NCBI RefSeq assembly: GCF_903645355.1
Contig: NZ_CAHJXR010000005.1
Span: 124,001 to 188,000 of the forward strand
DNA: 64,000 nucleotides
Source of the DNA: Schaalia sp. Marseille-Q2122
Lineage (GTDB): Bacteria; Actinomycetota; Actinomycetes; Actinomycetales; Actinomycetaceae
Reading direction: 5' to 3'
This document shows positions 9,801 to 17,114 of the stretch, one piece after another. Numbering within the stretch: the stretch's first letter is position 1; each line of letters starts with the position of its first letter. The position numbers and the translations under genes were made by a program. The notes below the pieces were generated by a model. It ran no database searches and had not been told where the DNA came from. It saw only the letters and a list, made by a program, of their open reading frames with translations.

Positions 9801-12800
9801 CGCTGACACCTTTACCTTCACCACCGACGCCCTGGCCGGTCGACAGATCGAGGTCAAGGCTGCTCACAAACTCGGCTGGGACGAATCCTACGGGCCTGAG
9901 GACAATCGCGGCGGAAACTACCGCTTCCACATTCCCGCAGGACAACGCGCCACCTTCACCTACACACTAAGCATCCACAACCTGACGCTAACCACCAAGG
10001 ATTTGGCCTCTATCGAATCCACCAACGCTGAAGCCCAGTGGATTGACGCGACCACCATTGCTCTACCGGCCTCGCTCTTTAAGGGCAATTTCCCTGGAGA
10101 GGCGACGGTTAAACTCCTGGCAGCGCCCAATGGCCGCGTGTCGATTGTTGGTAACCAGGCGGTGAGCACCATCGGTGACGTGGAGACAATCACCCTGGAA
10201 CGTGTGGGGGCAGCACCGAACGCCGAACAGCTGAAGAACTTCCGACACCTCTTCGGGTACTCCACCTACGCTCTACCTGCCGACCAGCAGGCACGGGCGA
10301 AGGAGCTTCTCAAGGGCGCATTGCACGTTGCTGTTGAAGCCAAGGGCATTCCGGTATCCCTTACCGGCGTGCAGATTCCCGGCGCACTCGATGCCCTTTA
10401 CGCTACTGCGGCACGAGCAGCCAACCTTGGCGTGACATGGGAAAACGCCGCTACCGATACAGCGACGCCGACCCTGAACCTGTGGGCGCCGACCGCTACC
10501 TCGGTTCACACTCGCCTGTGGGAAACTGAAGCGGCTGAGGGTGAGGGCACACTCCACCCGATGACCCTTAACCCGGACACTGGTATCTGGACTGTCACCG
10601 GTCAAGCCGACTGGAAGAACAAGGCCTACAAGTTTGAGGTTCAGGTCTACGTGCCCAGCACCGGTCAGATTGAAACCAATAGTGTCACTGACCCCTACTC
10701 TGTCGGCTTGGCAGTGGCCTCCACTCACTCGGTGCTACTCGACATGAAGGACCCCGCCCTGGCACCAGCCTCGTGGACCTCCATGACTATTCCCACCATT
10801 GCCCGCGCCGTTGACCAGATGATCTACGAACTGCATGTGCGTGACTTCTCCATCAACGACACCACCGTGCCTGAGAACCTGCGTGGCACCTACAAGGCCT
10901 TCACGCAAAGCGACTCTGCGGGCATGAAACACCTGGCGGAGGTTGGCGCAGCGGGCGTGAACGCCATTCACCTTCTGCCCACCTACGACATTGCCACCAT
11001 CCCTGAACCGCGCTCGCAGCAAACCAACCCCGTGGTTCCCGCGGCGGGCCCTGACCACGCTGAACAGCAGGCAGCGGTTGCTGCTGCGGCAGCGACCGAC
11101 GGCTTCAATTGGGGCTACGACCCCTACCACTACTTCGCACCTGAAGGCTCTTACGCATCCGACCCATCAGCGGCTGGACGCGTCAAGGAATACCGCGAGA
11201 TGGTTGCCGCCCTCGCCGGTTTGAAGATGCGTGTCATTGCTGACCAGGTGTTCAACCACACCGCCCAGTCCGGCCAGGGGGAAAAGTCGGTTCTCGACAG
11301 GATCGTGCCCGGCTACTACCACCGCCTGAACTGGCAGGGCGTGGTCGAAAACTCCACCTGCTGTGAGAACCTCGCCACCGAGCATCAAATGGGTGAAGAG
11401 CTCATGATCGACTCGGTCCTGACCTGGGCCCGCGACTACAAGGTCTCTGGCTTCCGTTTCGACCTGATGGGCCACCACAGCGCCTCTAACCTCACCACCA
11501 TCCAGTCGCGCCTGCGTGAACTCACCCTGGACAAGGACGGTATCGATGGCTCGACCATCCACATGTACGGCGAAGGCTGGAACTTCGGTGAGGTCGCTAA
11601 TAATGCGCGCTTCGACCAGGCCACCCAAGGCCAGCTGGGAAACACGCAGATCGGCACCTTCAATGACCGTCTGCGTGATGGCGTCCACGGTGAGGGCCTG
11701 ACTGGCCAGGGCTGGGGCACCGGCCAGGCCATGGAAACCCGACCCGGAAACGACGGCGGCTACGACCTGGGCAAGCTGCGCTACCAGACCGACCTTATTC
11801 GCGTGGGCCTGGCGGGTAACCTCAAGTCCTTCCGATTCCTCGCCTCTGACGGCAACTGGAAGACCGGCGCTGACCTGCGCTATGGGTCAAGCTCGGCTGG
11901 CTACGCTGACGACCCTGCTGATTCAGTCAACTACGTGGACGCTCACGACAATCAGACGCTCTACGACATCACTGTGATGCGCATGCCGCAAAGCCTGACC
12001 ATGGCTGACCGCGTGCGCATGAACACGGTGCAGCTTGCCACCGTCGCCCTTGGCCAGAGCCCTGCCTTCTGGCATGCAGGAACAGACCTCATGAGGTCGA
12101 AGTCTCTGGACCGTGATTCCTACAATTCGGGCGATCACTTCAATGCCATTGACTGGACGGGTCAGACCCACAACTTCGGTGTTGGTCTGCCTCCGGCAGA
12201 GAAGAACCAGAGCACATGGGACTACCAGGCTCCGCTGCTGCGTGATCCTGCGCTGAAGGCCTCCCCCGCTGATCTGGCTGCCTCCAAGGCGATGGCTCTG
12301 GACCTTGTTCGCCTGCGTTATGCCTCGCCTCTCATGCGACTGGGTTCGGCAGAACTCATCAATGAACGCGTGACCTTCCCTGCCTCTGGCCCCAATGCCC
12401 CGGCTGGCCTGATTGTCATGCATATCGATGACCGAACTGGCACTGACATTGACCCTGAGCGCGATGCGATCATGGCCGTGTTCAACCCCTCCCCCAATGC
12501 CATCACCCATAAGATTGATGGTTTCGAGGGACGCCGCTTCGCACTGTCAGCTATTCAGCGCGAGGGCGTGGACCCGGTTGTCAAGACCACGACCTGGGAT
12601 GAGGCAAGCGGCACGATCACCATTCCTGCACGTACCGTGGCCGTCCTCGATGGACTCCCCGCGCGCCTGGCTGATCGCCACACTGCCACCTACGCGGATA
12701 TGAACGCTGTGCGCGGTCTGGCAAGGCCCGTGGTGGGTGCGGCTCCGCTGGATGCTGATCCGGCAGGGAGCGCCTTGCCTGAGAACACTCGCTTTGCCTT

Positions 12801-15087
12801 GACTCCTCCTCCTAGCGCGGGCCAGGCCGACACTGCGGATGCTCCCACCGTTGAGGTGGCTGCCGATCAGGCCCGTTGGGTGGCGGTCAATGCCGCAACC
12901 GGCGCGTTGACGCTGACCCCCGGCTCGGATGTCGCTGTCGGCGAGCACACGGTCTTTGTGACTGTGACCTACTCTGATGGCAGTCGTGAGAAGGTGTCCG
13001 CGAAGGTGACGATCGCAGCATCACAGGCCGAGGGTTTTACCCCCACGTACTCTCCGCTCAGCGTCCACCAGGGCGCACGTGAGGTCCTCACCGCGCCCGT
13101 CGCCCCCGAAGGTGCTCTGCCAGAGCGCACCAGCTTCACTGCGGGTGCTTCGATGCCCGAGTGGGCGGAAGTGACGGACATCGGGCAGATCCTGGTCCGC
13201 CCGAGCACCGACGTGGCCCCCGGCGAGTACGCTCTTCCAGTCACCATCACCTACGCGGATAGCTCCACCGATGAGGTGAGCGCCACTGTGACCGTGAAGG
13301 CCCAGCCTCTCAATGTCACGCATGTCCCCGGGTACTCGCCACTCAGCGTTGTTCGTGGCCTGCCCGCGGCGACGAAGGGAGCCGCGCCCACCGACCTCGC
13401 TCCCGGCGGGAGTACCCTGCCTGCAGGAACGAGCTTCGCCCTCGCCGATTCGACCCCCGAGGCCGTGCGTGCGTGGCTGAGCGTGGATCCTGCAAGCGGC
13501 GCACTGAGCGCCCATCCGAATGGGTCTGTCGAGGCCAACGCTTACGAGGTTCGCGTGGACGTGACCTTCGCGGATCAGACGACCTCTTCAGTTGTCGCGG
13601 CCGTGACGGTGGTCCTCAATAGCGCTGATAAGTTCACGCCCTCCTACTCGGCTGCTTCGGTGACGCAGGAGCAGAGCGTGAGCCTCGCCGCCCCCACCGC
13701 TGCTGAGGGCGTTTTGCCTGATGGCACGCGCTTCCGCGCAGGCGAGGGATGGCCCAGCTGGGCGACCCTCGCCGAGGACGGTGCGATCACCCTGGCTCCT
13801 GGCAGCGACGTTGAAGCTGGCGCCGTGGCACTGAATGTTGTGGTCGCCTACGCCGACGGCAGTGAGGACGCGTTGCGCGCCGAGGTCACCGTCGTGGCCC
13901 GCCCGACACCCGAGGCTGAGCTCTACGACCCCACCTACGCGCCCGTCGAGGTCACGCGCGGCCTGCCGACAGTCACCACCACAGCGGCGCCGACGAATAC
14001 CTCGACTAGCGGAGAGGCGCTCCCTGCTGGTATCGCTTTCGCTCTGGCTGACGCTGACGAGGCTGCGCAGATCCCTGCGGCCCCCGAGTGGGTGAGCGTG
14101 GATCCCGCCACCGGCGCGCTTACTCTGGCACCGAGTGCTTCCGTTGAGCCTGGCCGCTTGGCTTTTGGCGTGCGTGTCGCCTATGCGGATGGCTCTAGCG
14201 AGGTCGTGCGCGTTGAGCTTGAGGTCCGTCAGGCTGTGGCCGAGGTGGAGGCCCCGGCTTATGCCGAGAGCATCAGCGGGACAACGCCTGGCGCCACTGT
14301 GAGAATTGCCCAGACGAATCTTGACCTGCCTGCGGGCGTCACTGCGGCGCTCATGGACAGCTCTGTCATTCCGCAGGGGTGGACGGTGACCGTCACCGAA
14401 CGCACCATCGAGGGTGCCTCGGTGCCCGCTGGTAACGGTGCTTCCGTGAGGATCCTGCCGCTGGAAAACCTAAGCCTGCCGCGTGTGGGTGACATTCATG
14501 TTGTCACTGCTGCTGATGCGAAGGCCGGAGACCGTGCAGTCATCCGCGTGCTCTTCACCTATCCTGACGCTTCGACTGCGCAGGCTATGCACGAGGTCGT
14601 CATCGCAGCTCAGACACCCACCCCCGGGGAGCCCGGCGATACGGGCAACCAAGGAGGAACAGGCGATCAAGGTGGGAACGCGCCTGGTGGTACTGGCGAT
14701 CAGGGCGGTACTGGCGATCAGGGCGGTAGCACTCCTGGTGGTAGTGACAACCAGGGAGGTTCCGGTGGTCAGGGTGGGAATACTCCTGGCGGGAACGGCA
14801 ACCAGGGCGGACACACCCCTGGTGGGGATACTCCTGGTGGGCACACTCCCCCGCCGAATGTGCCGCCAACCGGCCCCTCGCTGCCCAAACCGGGGAATAA
14901 TCCGACGCCGAATCCAGGGAACCCCTCGGCGCCCAACCCCGGTCACACAGACAATGGCAGCTCGGGGAACGCCAAGAACCATCCTCAGGCGAAACTTGCC
15001 TCAACCGGCGCTGCCGGACCCCTTGGGGCGATTCTTGCTCTGTTCCTTGGCGGTGCAGCCCTGAGTGCCTTGCGCAAGCGCCGATAG
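6868..15087 (+). CDS. Cell-wall-anchored bifunctional alpha-amylase/pullulanase (two GH13 modules, X25 modules, surface repeats)
   Basis: A secreted enzyme of about 2739 residues that should cut alpha-1,4 and alpha-1,6 bonds of starch or glycogen at the cell surface. ATG 6868 is preferred because AGGATGGA lies 5 nt upstream; ATG 6859 is an alternative. Order: signal peptide (cleavage near ANAA); X25-like carbohydrate module (about 43-140, 'GDFQSELSCGSDWDPAC'). Next is GH13 amylase (about 165-710), with DGFRIDTVKH (nucleophile Asp about 423), FGEVYNF (Glu about 457) and GNHDMG (Asp about 527). Two more X25 modules begin near 830 and 943. The pullulanase part (about 1200-1940) has MIYELHVRDFSI, FNWGYDPYHY, GFRFDLMGHH (Asp about 1532), YGEGWNFG (Glu about 1569) and VDAHDNQTLYD (Asp about 1694). 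Five Rib/Ig-like repeats of about 100 residues follow (nt 12690-14250), then a Gly/Asn/Gln/Pro-rich wall-spanning stretch. It ends in LASTG (about 2710), a hydrophobic helix and RKRR. Confidence 0.94.
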   Translation: MSSTLMRRRITATLTTFALASAVFSGIPLLNPPAANAAPGRPATLVGDFQSELSCGSDWDPACANTRMTQSSDDPNLYEFVTTVPAGSWKFKVAMDGAWNEAYGKDGLPDNNVPLILQGPTQVAFTFDYSSKNIGIRLPQLPGAYDPATDAALIQEPATHPGAGQQFYFVLTDRFANGDTANDHGASASTDRLVTGFDPTDKAFYHGGDIKGLTQKLDYIKNLGTTAIWLTPSFTNMPVLTDTNGENPSAGYHGYWITDFTSIDPHLGSNEDLKELITAAHAKGMKVYFDIVVNHTADLIKYREGDGKVYRDTATHPYKTSAGIPFNLAEVAGKDPFPPLSADTSFPYTPYRPVGNDVMKPEWLNDVTLYHNRGDSTWTGESTTLGDFIGLDDLMTEHPKVINGMADIYKAWIDFGLDGFRIDTVKHVDNVFWDQWTKKIADHATAAGKNEFFTFGEVYNFEAADLAPYTRDTSMNGILDFMFQNRAVKFAKGDSTETLSELFAADDIYTTPTSHAGLMPTFLGNHDMGRVGYLVNVPGSGVERSKLAHSLMYLTRGQPVVYYGDEQGFVGEGDGTDKEARQDMFATRTSHFANQKLLDGQTLGSQDRFDENAPLYGHIAQLAKLRSAHKALSTGGQIERWATSGPGLYAFSRVDRDEKIEYFIALNNSGAPVTQRPFTLTANASFEPLYGASTPLTSDASGAVNVTVPAYGAVVYKANTTVASGEVTGELTVAGHKLSGRAPIGTTVSGNQWSETSFSYRLAGQTDWMPLGVDTGQNARVYHDVSALPAGTVVEYRAITTDAAGNSQASSGWGVVGVDLVGGPSAGPDTSALVTIPGTFNKALGCTKGADGNWDPSCEKIALTKDANSPWYSGTFTIPAGEHNYKIAVGGSWAENYGKNANEQGALTVAPDGSDVAFTSTGEPVTFYYNPITHYFFNTAEHDPITLPGDFTQAMGCTGGAGGNWDPACLATLMERTDADTFTFTTDALAGRQIEVKAAHKLGWDESYGPEDNRGGNYRFHIPAGQRATFTYTLSIHNLTLTTKDLASIESTNAEAQWIDATTIALPASLFKGNFPGEATVKLLAAPNGRVSIVGNQAVSTIGDVETITLERVGAAPNAEQLKNFRHLFGYSTYALPADQQARAKELLKGALHVAVEAKGIPVSLTGVQIPGALDALYATAARAANLGVTWENAATDTATPTLNLWAPTATSVHTRLWETEAAEGEGTLHPMTLNPDTGIWTVTGQADWKNKAYKFEVQVYVPSTGQIETNSVTDPYSVGLAVASTHSVLLDMKDPALAPASWTSMTIPTIARAVDQMIYELHVRDFSINDTTVPENLRGTYKAFTQSDSAGMKHLAEVGAAGVNAIHLLPTYDIATIPEPRSQQTNPVVPAAGPDHAEQQAAVAAAAATDGFNWGYDPYHYFAPEGSYASDPSAAGRVKEYREMVAALAGLKMRVIADQVFNHTAQSGQGEKSVLDRIVPGYYHRLNWQGVVENSTCCENLATEHQMGEELMIDSVLTWARDYKVSGFRFDLMGHHSASNLTTIQSRLRELTLDKDGIDGSTIHMYGEGWNFGEVANNARFDQATQGQLGNTQIGTFNDRLRDGVHGEGLTGQGWGTGQAMETRPGNDGGYDLGKLRYQTDLIRVGLAGNLKSFRFLASDGNWKTGADLRYGSSSAGYADDPADSVNYVDAHDNQTLYDITVMRMPQSLTMADRVRMNTVQLATVALGQSPAFWHAGTDLMRSKSLDRDSYNSGDHFNAIDWTGQTHNFGVGLPPAEKNQSTWDYQAPLLRDPALKASPADLAASKAMALDLVRLRYASPLMRLGSAELINERVTFPASGPNAPAGLIVMHIDDRTGTDIDPERDAIMAVFNPSPNAITHKIDGFEGRRFALSAIQREGVDPVVKTTTWDEASGTITIPARTVAVLDGLPARLADRHTATYADMNAVRGLARPVVGAAPLDADPAGSALPENTRFALTPPPSAGQADTADAPTVEVAADQARWVAVNAATGALTLTPGSDVAVGEHTVFVTVTYSDGSREKVSAKVTIAASQAEGFTPTYSPLSVHQGAREVLTAPVAPEGALPERTSFTAGASMPEWAEVTDIGQILVRPSTDVAPGEYALPVTITYADSSTDEVSATVTVKAQPLNVTHVPGYSPLSVVRGLPAATKGAAPTDLAPGGSTLPAGTSFALADSTPEAVRAWLSVDPASGALSAHPNGSVEANAYEVRVDVTFADQTTSSVVAAVTVVLNSADKFTPSYSAASVTQEQSVSLAAPTAAEGVLPDGTRFRAGEGWPSWATLAEDGAITLAPGSDVEAGAVALNVVVAYADGSEDALRAEVTVVARPTPEAELYDPTYAPVEVTRGLPTVTTTAAPTNTSTSGEALPAGIAFALADADEAAQIPAAPEWVSVDPATGALTLAPSASVEPGRLAFGVRVAYADGSSEVVRVELEVRQAVAEVEAPAYAESISGTTPGATVRIAQTNLDLPAGVTAALMDSSVIPQGWTVTVTERTIEGASVPAGNGASVRILPLENLSLPRVGDIHVVTAADAKAGDRAVIRVLFTYPDASTAQAMHEVVIAAQTPTPGEPGDTGNQGGTGDQGGNAPGGTGDQGGTGDQGGSTPGGSDNQGGSGGQGGNTPGGNGNQGGHTPGGDTPGGHTPPPNVPPTGPSLPKPGNNPTPNPGNPSAPNPGHTDNGSSGNAKNHPQAKLASTGAAGPLGAILALFLGGAALSALRKRR
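12690..14250 (+). repeat. Five tandem Rib/Ig-like surface repeats inside the amylopullulanase
   Basis: Protein-level repeats of roughly 100 residues begin near nt 12690, 13027, 13320, 13630 and 13924. Each has an opening like 'FTPTYSPLSV' or 'YDPTYAPVEVTRGLP' and a closing strand like 'VTYSDGSREKVSAKVTI'. The Y-x-DGS motif is typical of Rib/alpha-like domains of Gram-positive surface proteins. The copies are diverged, so they are old duplications. Confidence 0.7.
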
Positions 15088-15127
15088 GCTGTAACAGCGC
15101 GGCCCGAGCAGGGACACTGCCCGAGGA

Positions 15128-15173
15128 GGGCGGGTGGTGAGCACTCAACGTGCTCACCACCCGCCCCTCCCCT
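15128..15173 (+). terminator. Terminator after the amylopullulanase gene
   Basis: A perfect 17-bp stem, GGGCGGGTGGTGAGCAC (15128-15144) with GTGCTCACCACCCGCCC (15150-15166) and a 5-nt loop, is followed by CTCCCCTTTC. Confidence 0.82.
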
Positions 15174-15293
15174 TTCATACCCCGACCAGAGAAAACTCTT
15201 CGCGAAACGCACACTTTCAACAGTCCGGGTGTAGGCTTAATAGCTATAGGCACGCGAATTCTCATCGCTTGCTGTGGGTCAAAGGAGGTCCCC

Positions 15294-15527
15294 ATGTCTG
15301 CAGCGCAGCAGATTCTTGACGCCCTCGGAGGGTGGTCCAATATTTCGCAACTTGATGCGTGCATCACCCGCCTCCGCGTGGAAATCAAAGACCCCACCCT
15401 CATTGACCCCGACGCCATCAAAGCGGCAGGCGCCCACGACGTGATCCTCGTGGCGTCTACCGCCCAGGTTGTCGTCGGACCCGACGCTGACGTCCTCGCT
15501 TCTCACATCCAGGAACTTGCTCCATGA
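15294..15527 (+). CDS. PTS EIIB component, glucose family (free-standing domain)
   Basis: A 77-residue soluble EIIB protein that takes a phosphate from EIIA on a cysteine and passes it to sugar at an EIIC. The start is ATG 15294 with an excellent ribosome binding site (AAAGGAGGT), although the frame is open further upstream. The active site is DACITRLRVE with Cys23, the canonical C-x-T-R-L-R of glucose/N-acetylglucosamine-type EIIB. In most bacteria this domain is fused to EIIC, but here it stands alone. The stop overlaps the start of the EIIA gene (ATGA), implying translational coupling. No EIIC is in the window. The neighbouring secreted amylopullulanase and downstream malQ suggest glucose or maltose uptake, which is inference. 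Confidence 0.9.
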   Translation: MSAAQQILDALGGWSNISQLDACITRLRVEIKDPTLIDPDAIKAAGAHDVILVASTAQVVVGPDADVLASHIQELAP

Positions 15528-15988
15528 CACTGACAATCCACGCTCCTCTTGCTGGCCTTCTCCAGCCCCTTGAGGTAGTTGATGACCCTGTATTCGCCCA
15601 TGAAATCGTTGGCCCCGGCGCAGCACTTGCCCCGGCTTCTCTTGAACGACAACAGGTCCTCTCCCCCATTGATGGCACCGTCGCCAAGATGATGGGTCAC
15701 GCTTTTGTTGTCGTGTCTCGTTCCGGGGTGCCGGTGCTTGTTCACATGGGCATCAACACCATCAACCTTGCTGGCGAGGGCTTTGAACCGATTCGACGCG
15801 AGGGTGATCAGGTGCGAGCAGGTGATCCCCTGACCTACTGGAACCCTCAGGTCGCTGTTGATGCTGGCCTGGCCCCCACCGTGCCTGTCATCATCCTTGA
15901 TTCCAAGACCCGCAGGGTCGACGTCACCGGCGACTACGACAGCGAGGTCACGCCTGTTGACGCGATCCTGGCGGTCAGCGACAACTGA
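15524..15988 (+). CDS. PTS EIIA component, glucose (Crr) family
   Basis: A 154-residue EIIA-Glc-like protein. It accepts phosphate from HPr and hands it to EIIB; in other bacteria this type also signals carbon status. Features: LSPIDGTVAKMMGHAF near residues 46-61, with His59 in GHAF, and the phosphorylated His74 in VLVHMGINTINLAGEGF. The two histidines correspond to the His75/His90 pair of E. coli EIIA-Glc. The start ATG 15524 overlaps the EIIB stop by 4 bp. It probably works with the upstream EIIB and possibly with the second EIIB at 19.3-19.6 kb. A gene-poor stretch of about 1.1 kb follows. Confidence 0.93.
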   Translation: MTLTIHAPLAGLLQPLEVVDDPVFAHEIVGPGAALAPASLERQQVLSPIDGTVAKMMGHAFVVVSRSGVPVLVHMGINTINLAGEGFEPIRREGDQVRAGDPLTYWNPQVAVDAGLAPTVPVIILDSKTRRVDVTGDYDSEVTPVDAILAVSDN

Positions 15989-16227
15989 TCTCCATTTCCG
16001 GCACTGCTCCTGGTTGCTGCCAAGGCGTTCAGGGCAGTGCAAGGAATCGCCAGCAATGCAGCTATCCCAAGGCACAGATCAGGCAGATTCAGGTGCGTCA
16101 TTGTGGTGAAGTATCGAGCGAAAGCCTCTGCCCCGTTCGTGTCCTCATTCTTTGCAGCGTCGCTGAGTTCAGGCTTGTCGGTAGGCGGGATGGACACATA
16201 TGGCAAGAACTGACCTTCACGGGTCAC
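15934..16227 (-). pseudogene. Possible remnant of a DUF6318-like lipoprotein gene
   Basis: A 97-codon minus-strand frame whose first half reads FLPYVSIPPTDKPELSDAA, then NGAEAFARYFTTMTHLN. This resembles the 'AEAFARYY' segment of DUF6318 proteins, small secreted proteins common in Actinomycetaceae, as I recall the family. The second half loses the expected pattern, there is no signal peptide, and the end overlaps the EIIA gene. It may be a decayed fragment or a chance frame. Confidence 0.28.
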
Positions 16228-16718
16228 CTGGTGCCATCTGACATACCCACCAGATCATCAGGAGAATCCGCCTGAGGGTGCACTGCATCCACCACAGCGC
16301 ATGGTCGCACAGCACCGGATTTCTTTGATGCCTTCAAAAAATCATCGCTCGCACACTACAACGCCACACCACGAGTGACTGAATAATCTGTCGACACCTC
16401 CCAGCCACCACTAGGCAGAGGTCACACACGGTCGGCCTTGCTTCACATCAGGAATCACCGCGACTTGGATTTCTCACGCGTTGAGAGCAAGACGGTCGCG
16501 GGCGTGGGATAAGTTGTCAGACAAGGGGACTTTTCCGCATGTTTACGTCGGCAAGTCGGTTCCAGAATCGCCAAAAATGCGATCGGCGGCGCTATAGCGT
16601 TGACCTGGGATTATGTGCTTGAATGGAGGGTGTTCGAGCCTTCGTCAACACCCCATTTTTGGTCGGCGGCGCACACGCAAGTAAAGCCGCAGGTCAGACG
16701 GGGTGAAAAACACGAGGA
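15989..16718. other. Gene-poor region upstream of the CRISPR array
   Basis: No convincing gene. It holds the possible DUF6318 remnant and a hairpin (GGGTGTT 16628-16634 with AACACCC 16647-16653, then ATTTTT) that looks like a small terminator. TCGGCGGCGC occurs twice (16584-16593 and 16663-16672). If the array is read on the plus strand, its leader would be the last 100-200 bp of this region. Confidence 0.5.
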
Positions 16719-16959
16719 GTCAGAAGGCTCCTAGCGCCATAAGGTGCATTGAGACCGTTAAGACGACTAGCGGTAGTGAAATGCCGCTCATGTCAGAAGG
16801 CTCCTAGCGCCATAAGGTGCATTGAGACTCTTCCAGTAGGATTTTTCCCAATTTGTGAGTTCGCGTCAGAAGGCTCCTAGCGCCATAAGGTGCATTGAGA
16901 CTGATCGCGTGCGATCGCATCGTAGCCTCCTCTCTGGTGTCAGAAGGCTCCTAGCGCCA
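16719..16959 (+). CRISPR. Orphan mini-CRISPR array: three intact 37-nt repeats plus one truncated repeat, three spacers
   Basis: The repeat begins GTCAGAAGGCTCCTAGCGCC and ends ATAAGGTGCATTGAGAC (37 nt). Intact identical copies lie at 16719-16755, 16792-16828 and 16865-16901. The fourth copy keeps only its first 21 nt (16939-16959) and then diverges. Spacers are 36, 36 and 37 nt (16756-16791, 16829-16864, 16902-16938) and unrelated to each other. The truncated repeat at the right suggests the leader is on the left and transcription runs plus-ward. No cas gene is in the window, and the repeat has only weak self-complementarity, so I do not assign a type. Confidence 0.9.
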
Positions 16960-17035
16960 CCCCACGCCCTCTCATCGCAATGCAATCGCTCCTCAGACCG
17001 CCGAAGACGTCAACATACCTATCTGACTCCACATA

Positions 17036-17074
17036 AGGGTGTGTCCCAGACGCTCAGCGTCTGGGACACACCCT
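17036..17074. terminator. Perfect 18-bp hairpin downstream of malQ
   Basis: AGGGTGTGTCCCAGACGC (17036-17053), loop TCA, then GCGTCTGGGACACACCCT (17057-17074). There is no T-run on either side, so it may be a malQ terminator of the U-less kind or the relic of a mobile-element end. It lies 40 bp beyond the malQ stop. Confidence 0.55.
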
Positions 17075-17114
17075 CTCCAAGATTCAGCTCTGAAGCTCTG
17101 GCACTACGTCATGA

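Noticed and set aside
16560-16660. Possible tracrRNA upstream of the CRISPR array (GAGCCTTC match, TCGGCGGCGC repeats, hairpin plus ATTTTT)
   Set aside because: The 8-nt match and GGCGCTA are not contiguous, and no stretch pairs with most of the repeat as an anti-repeat would.
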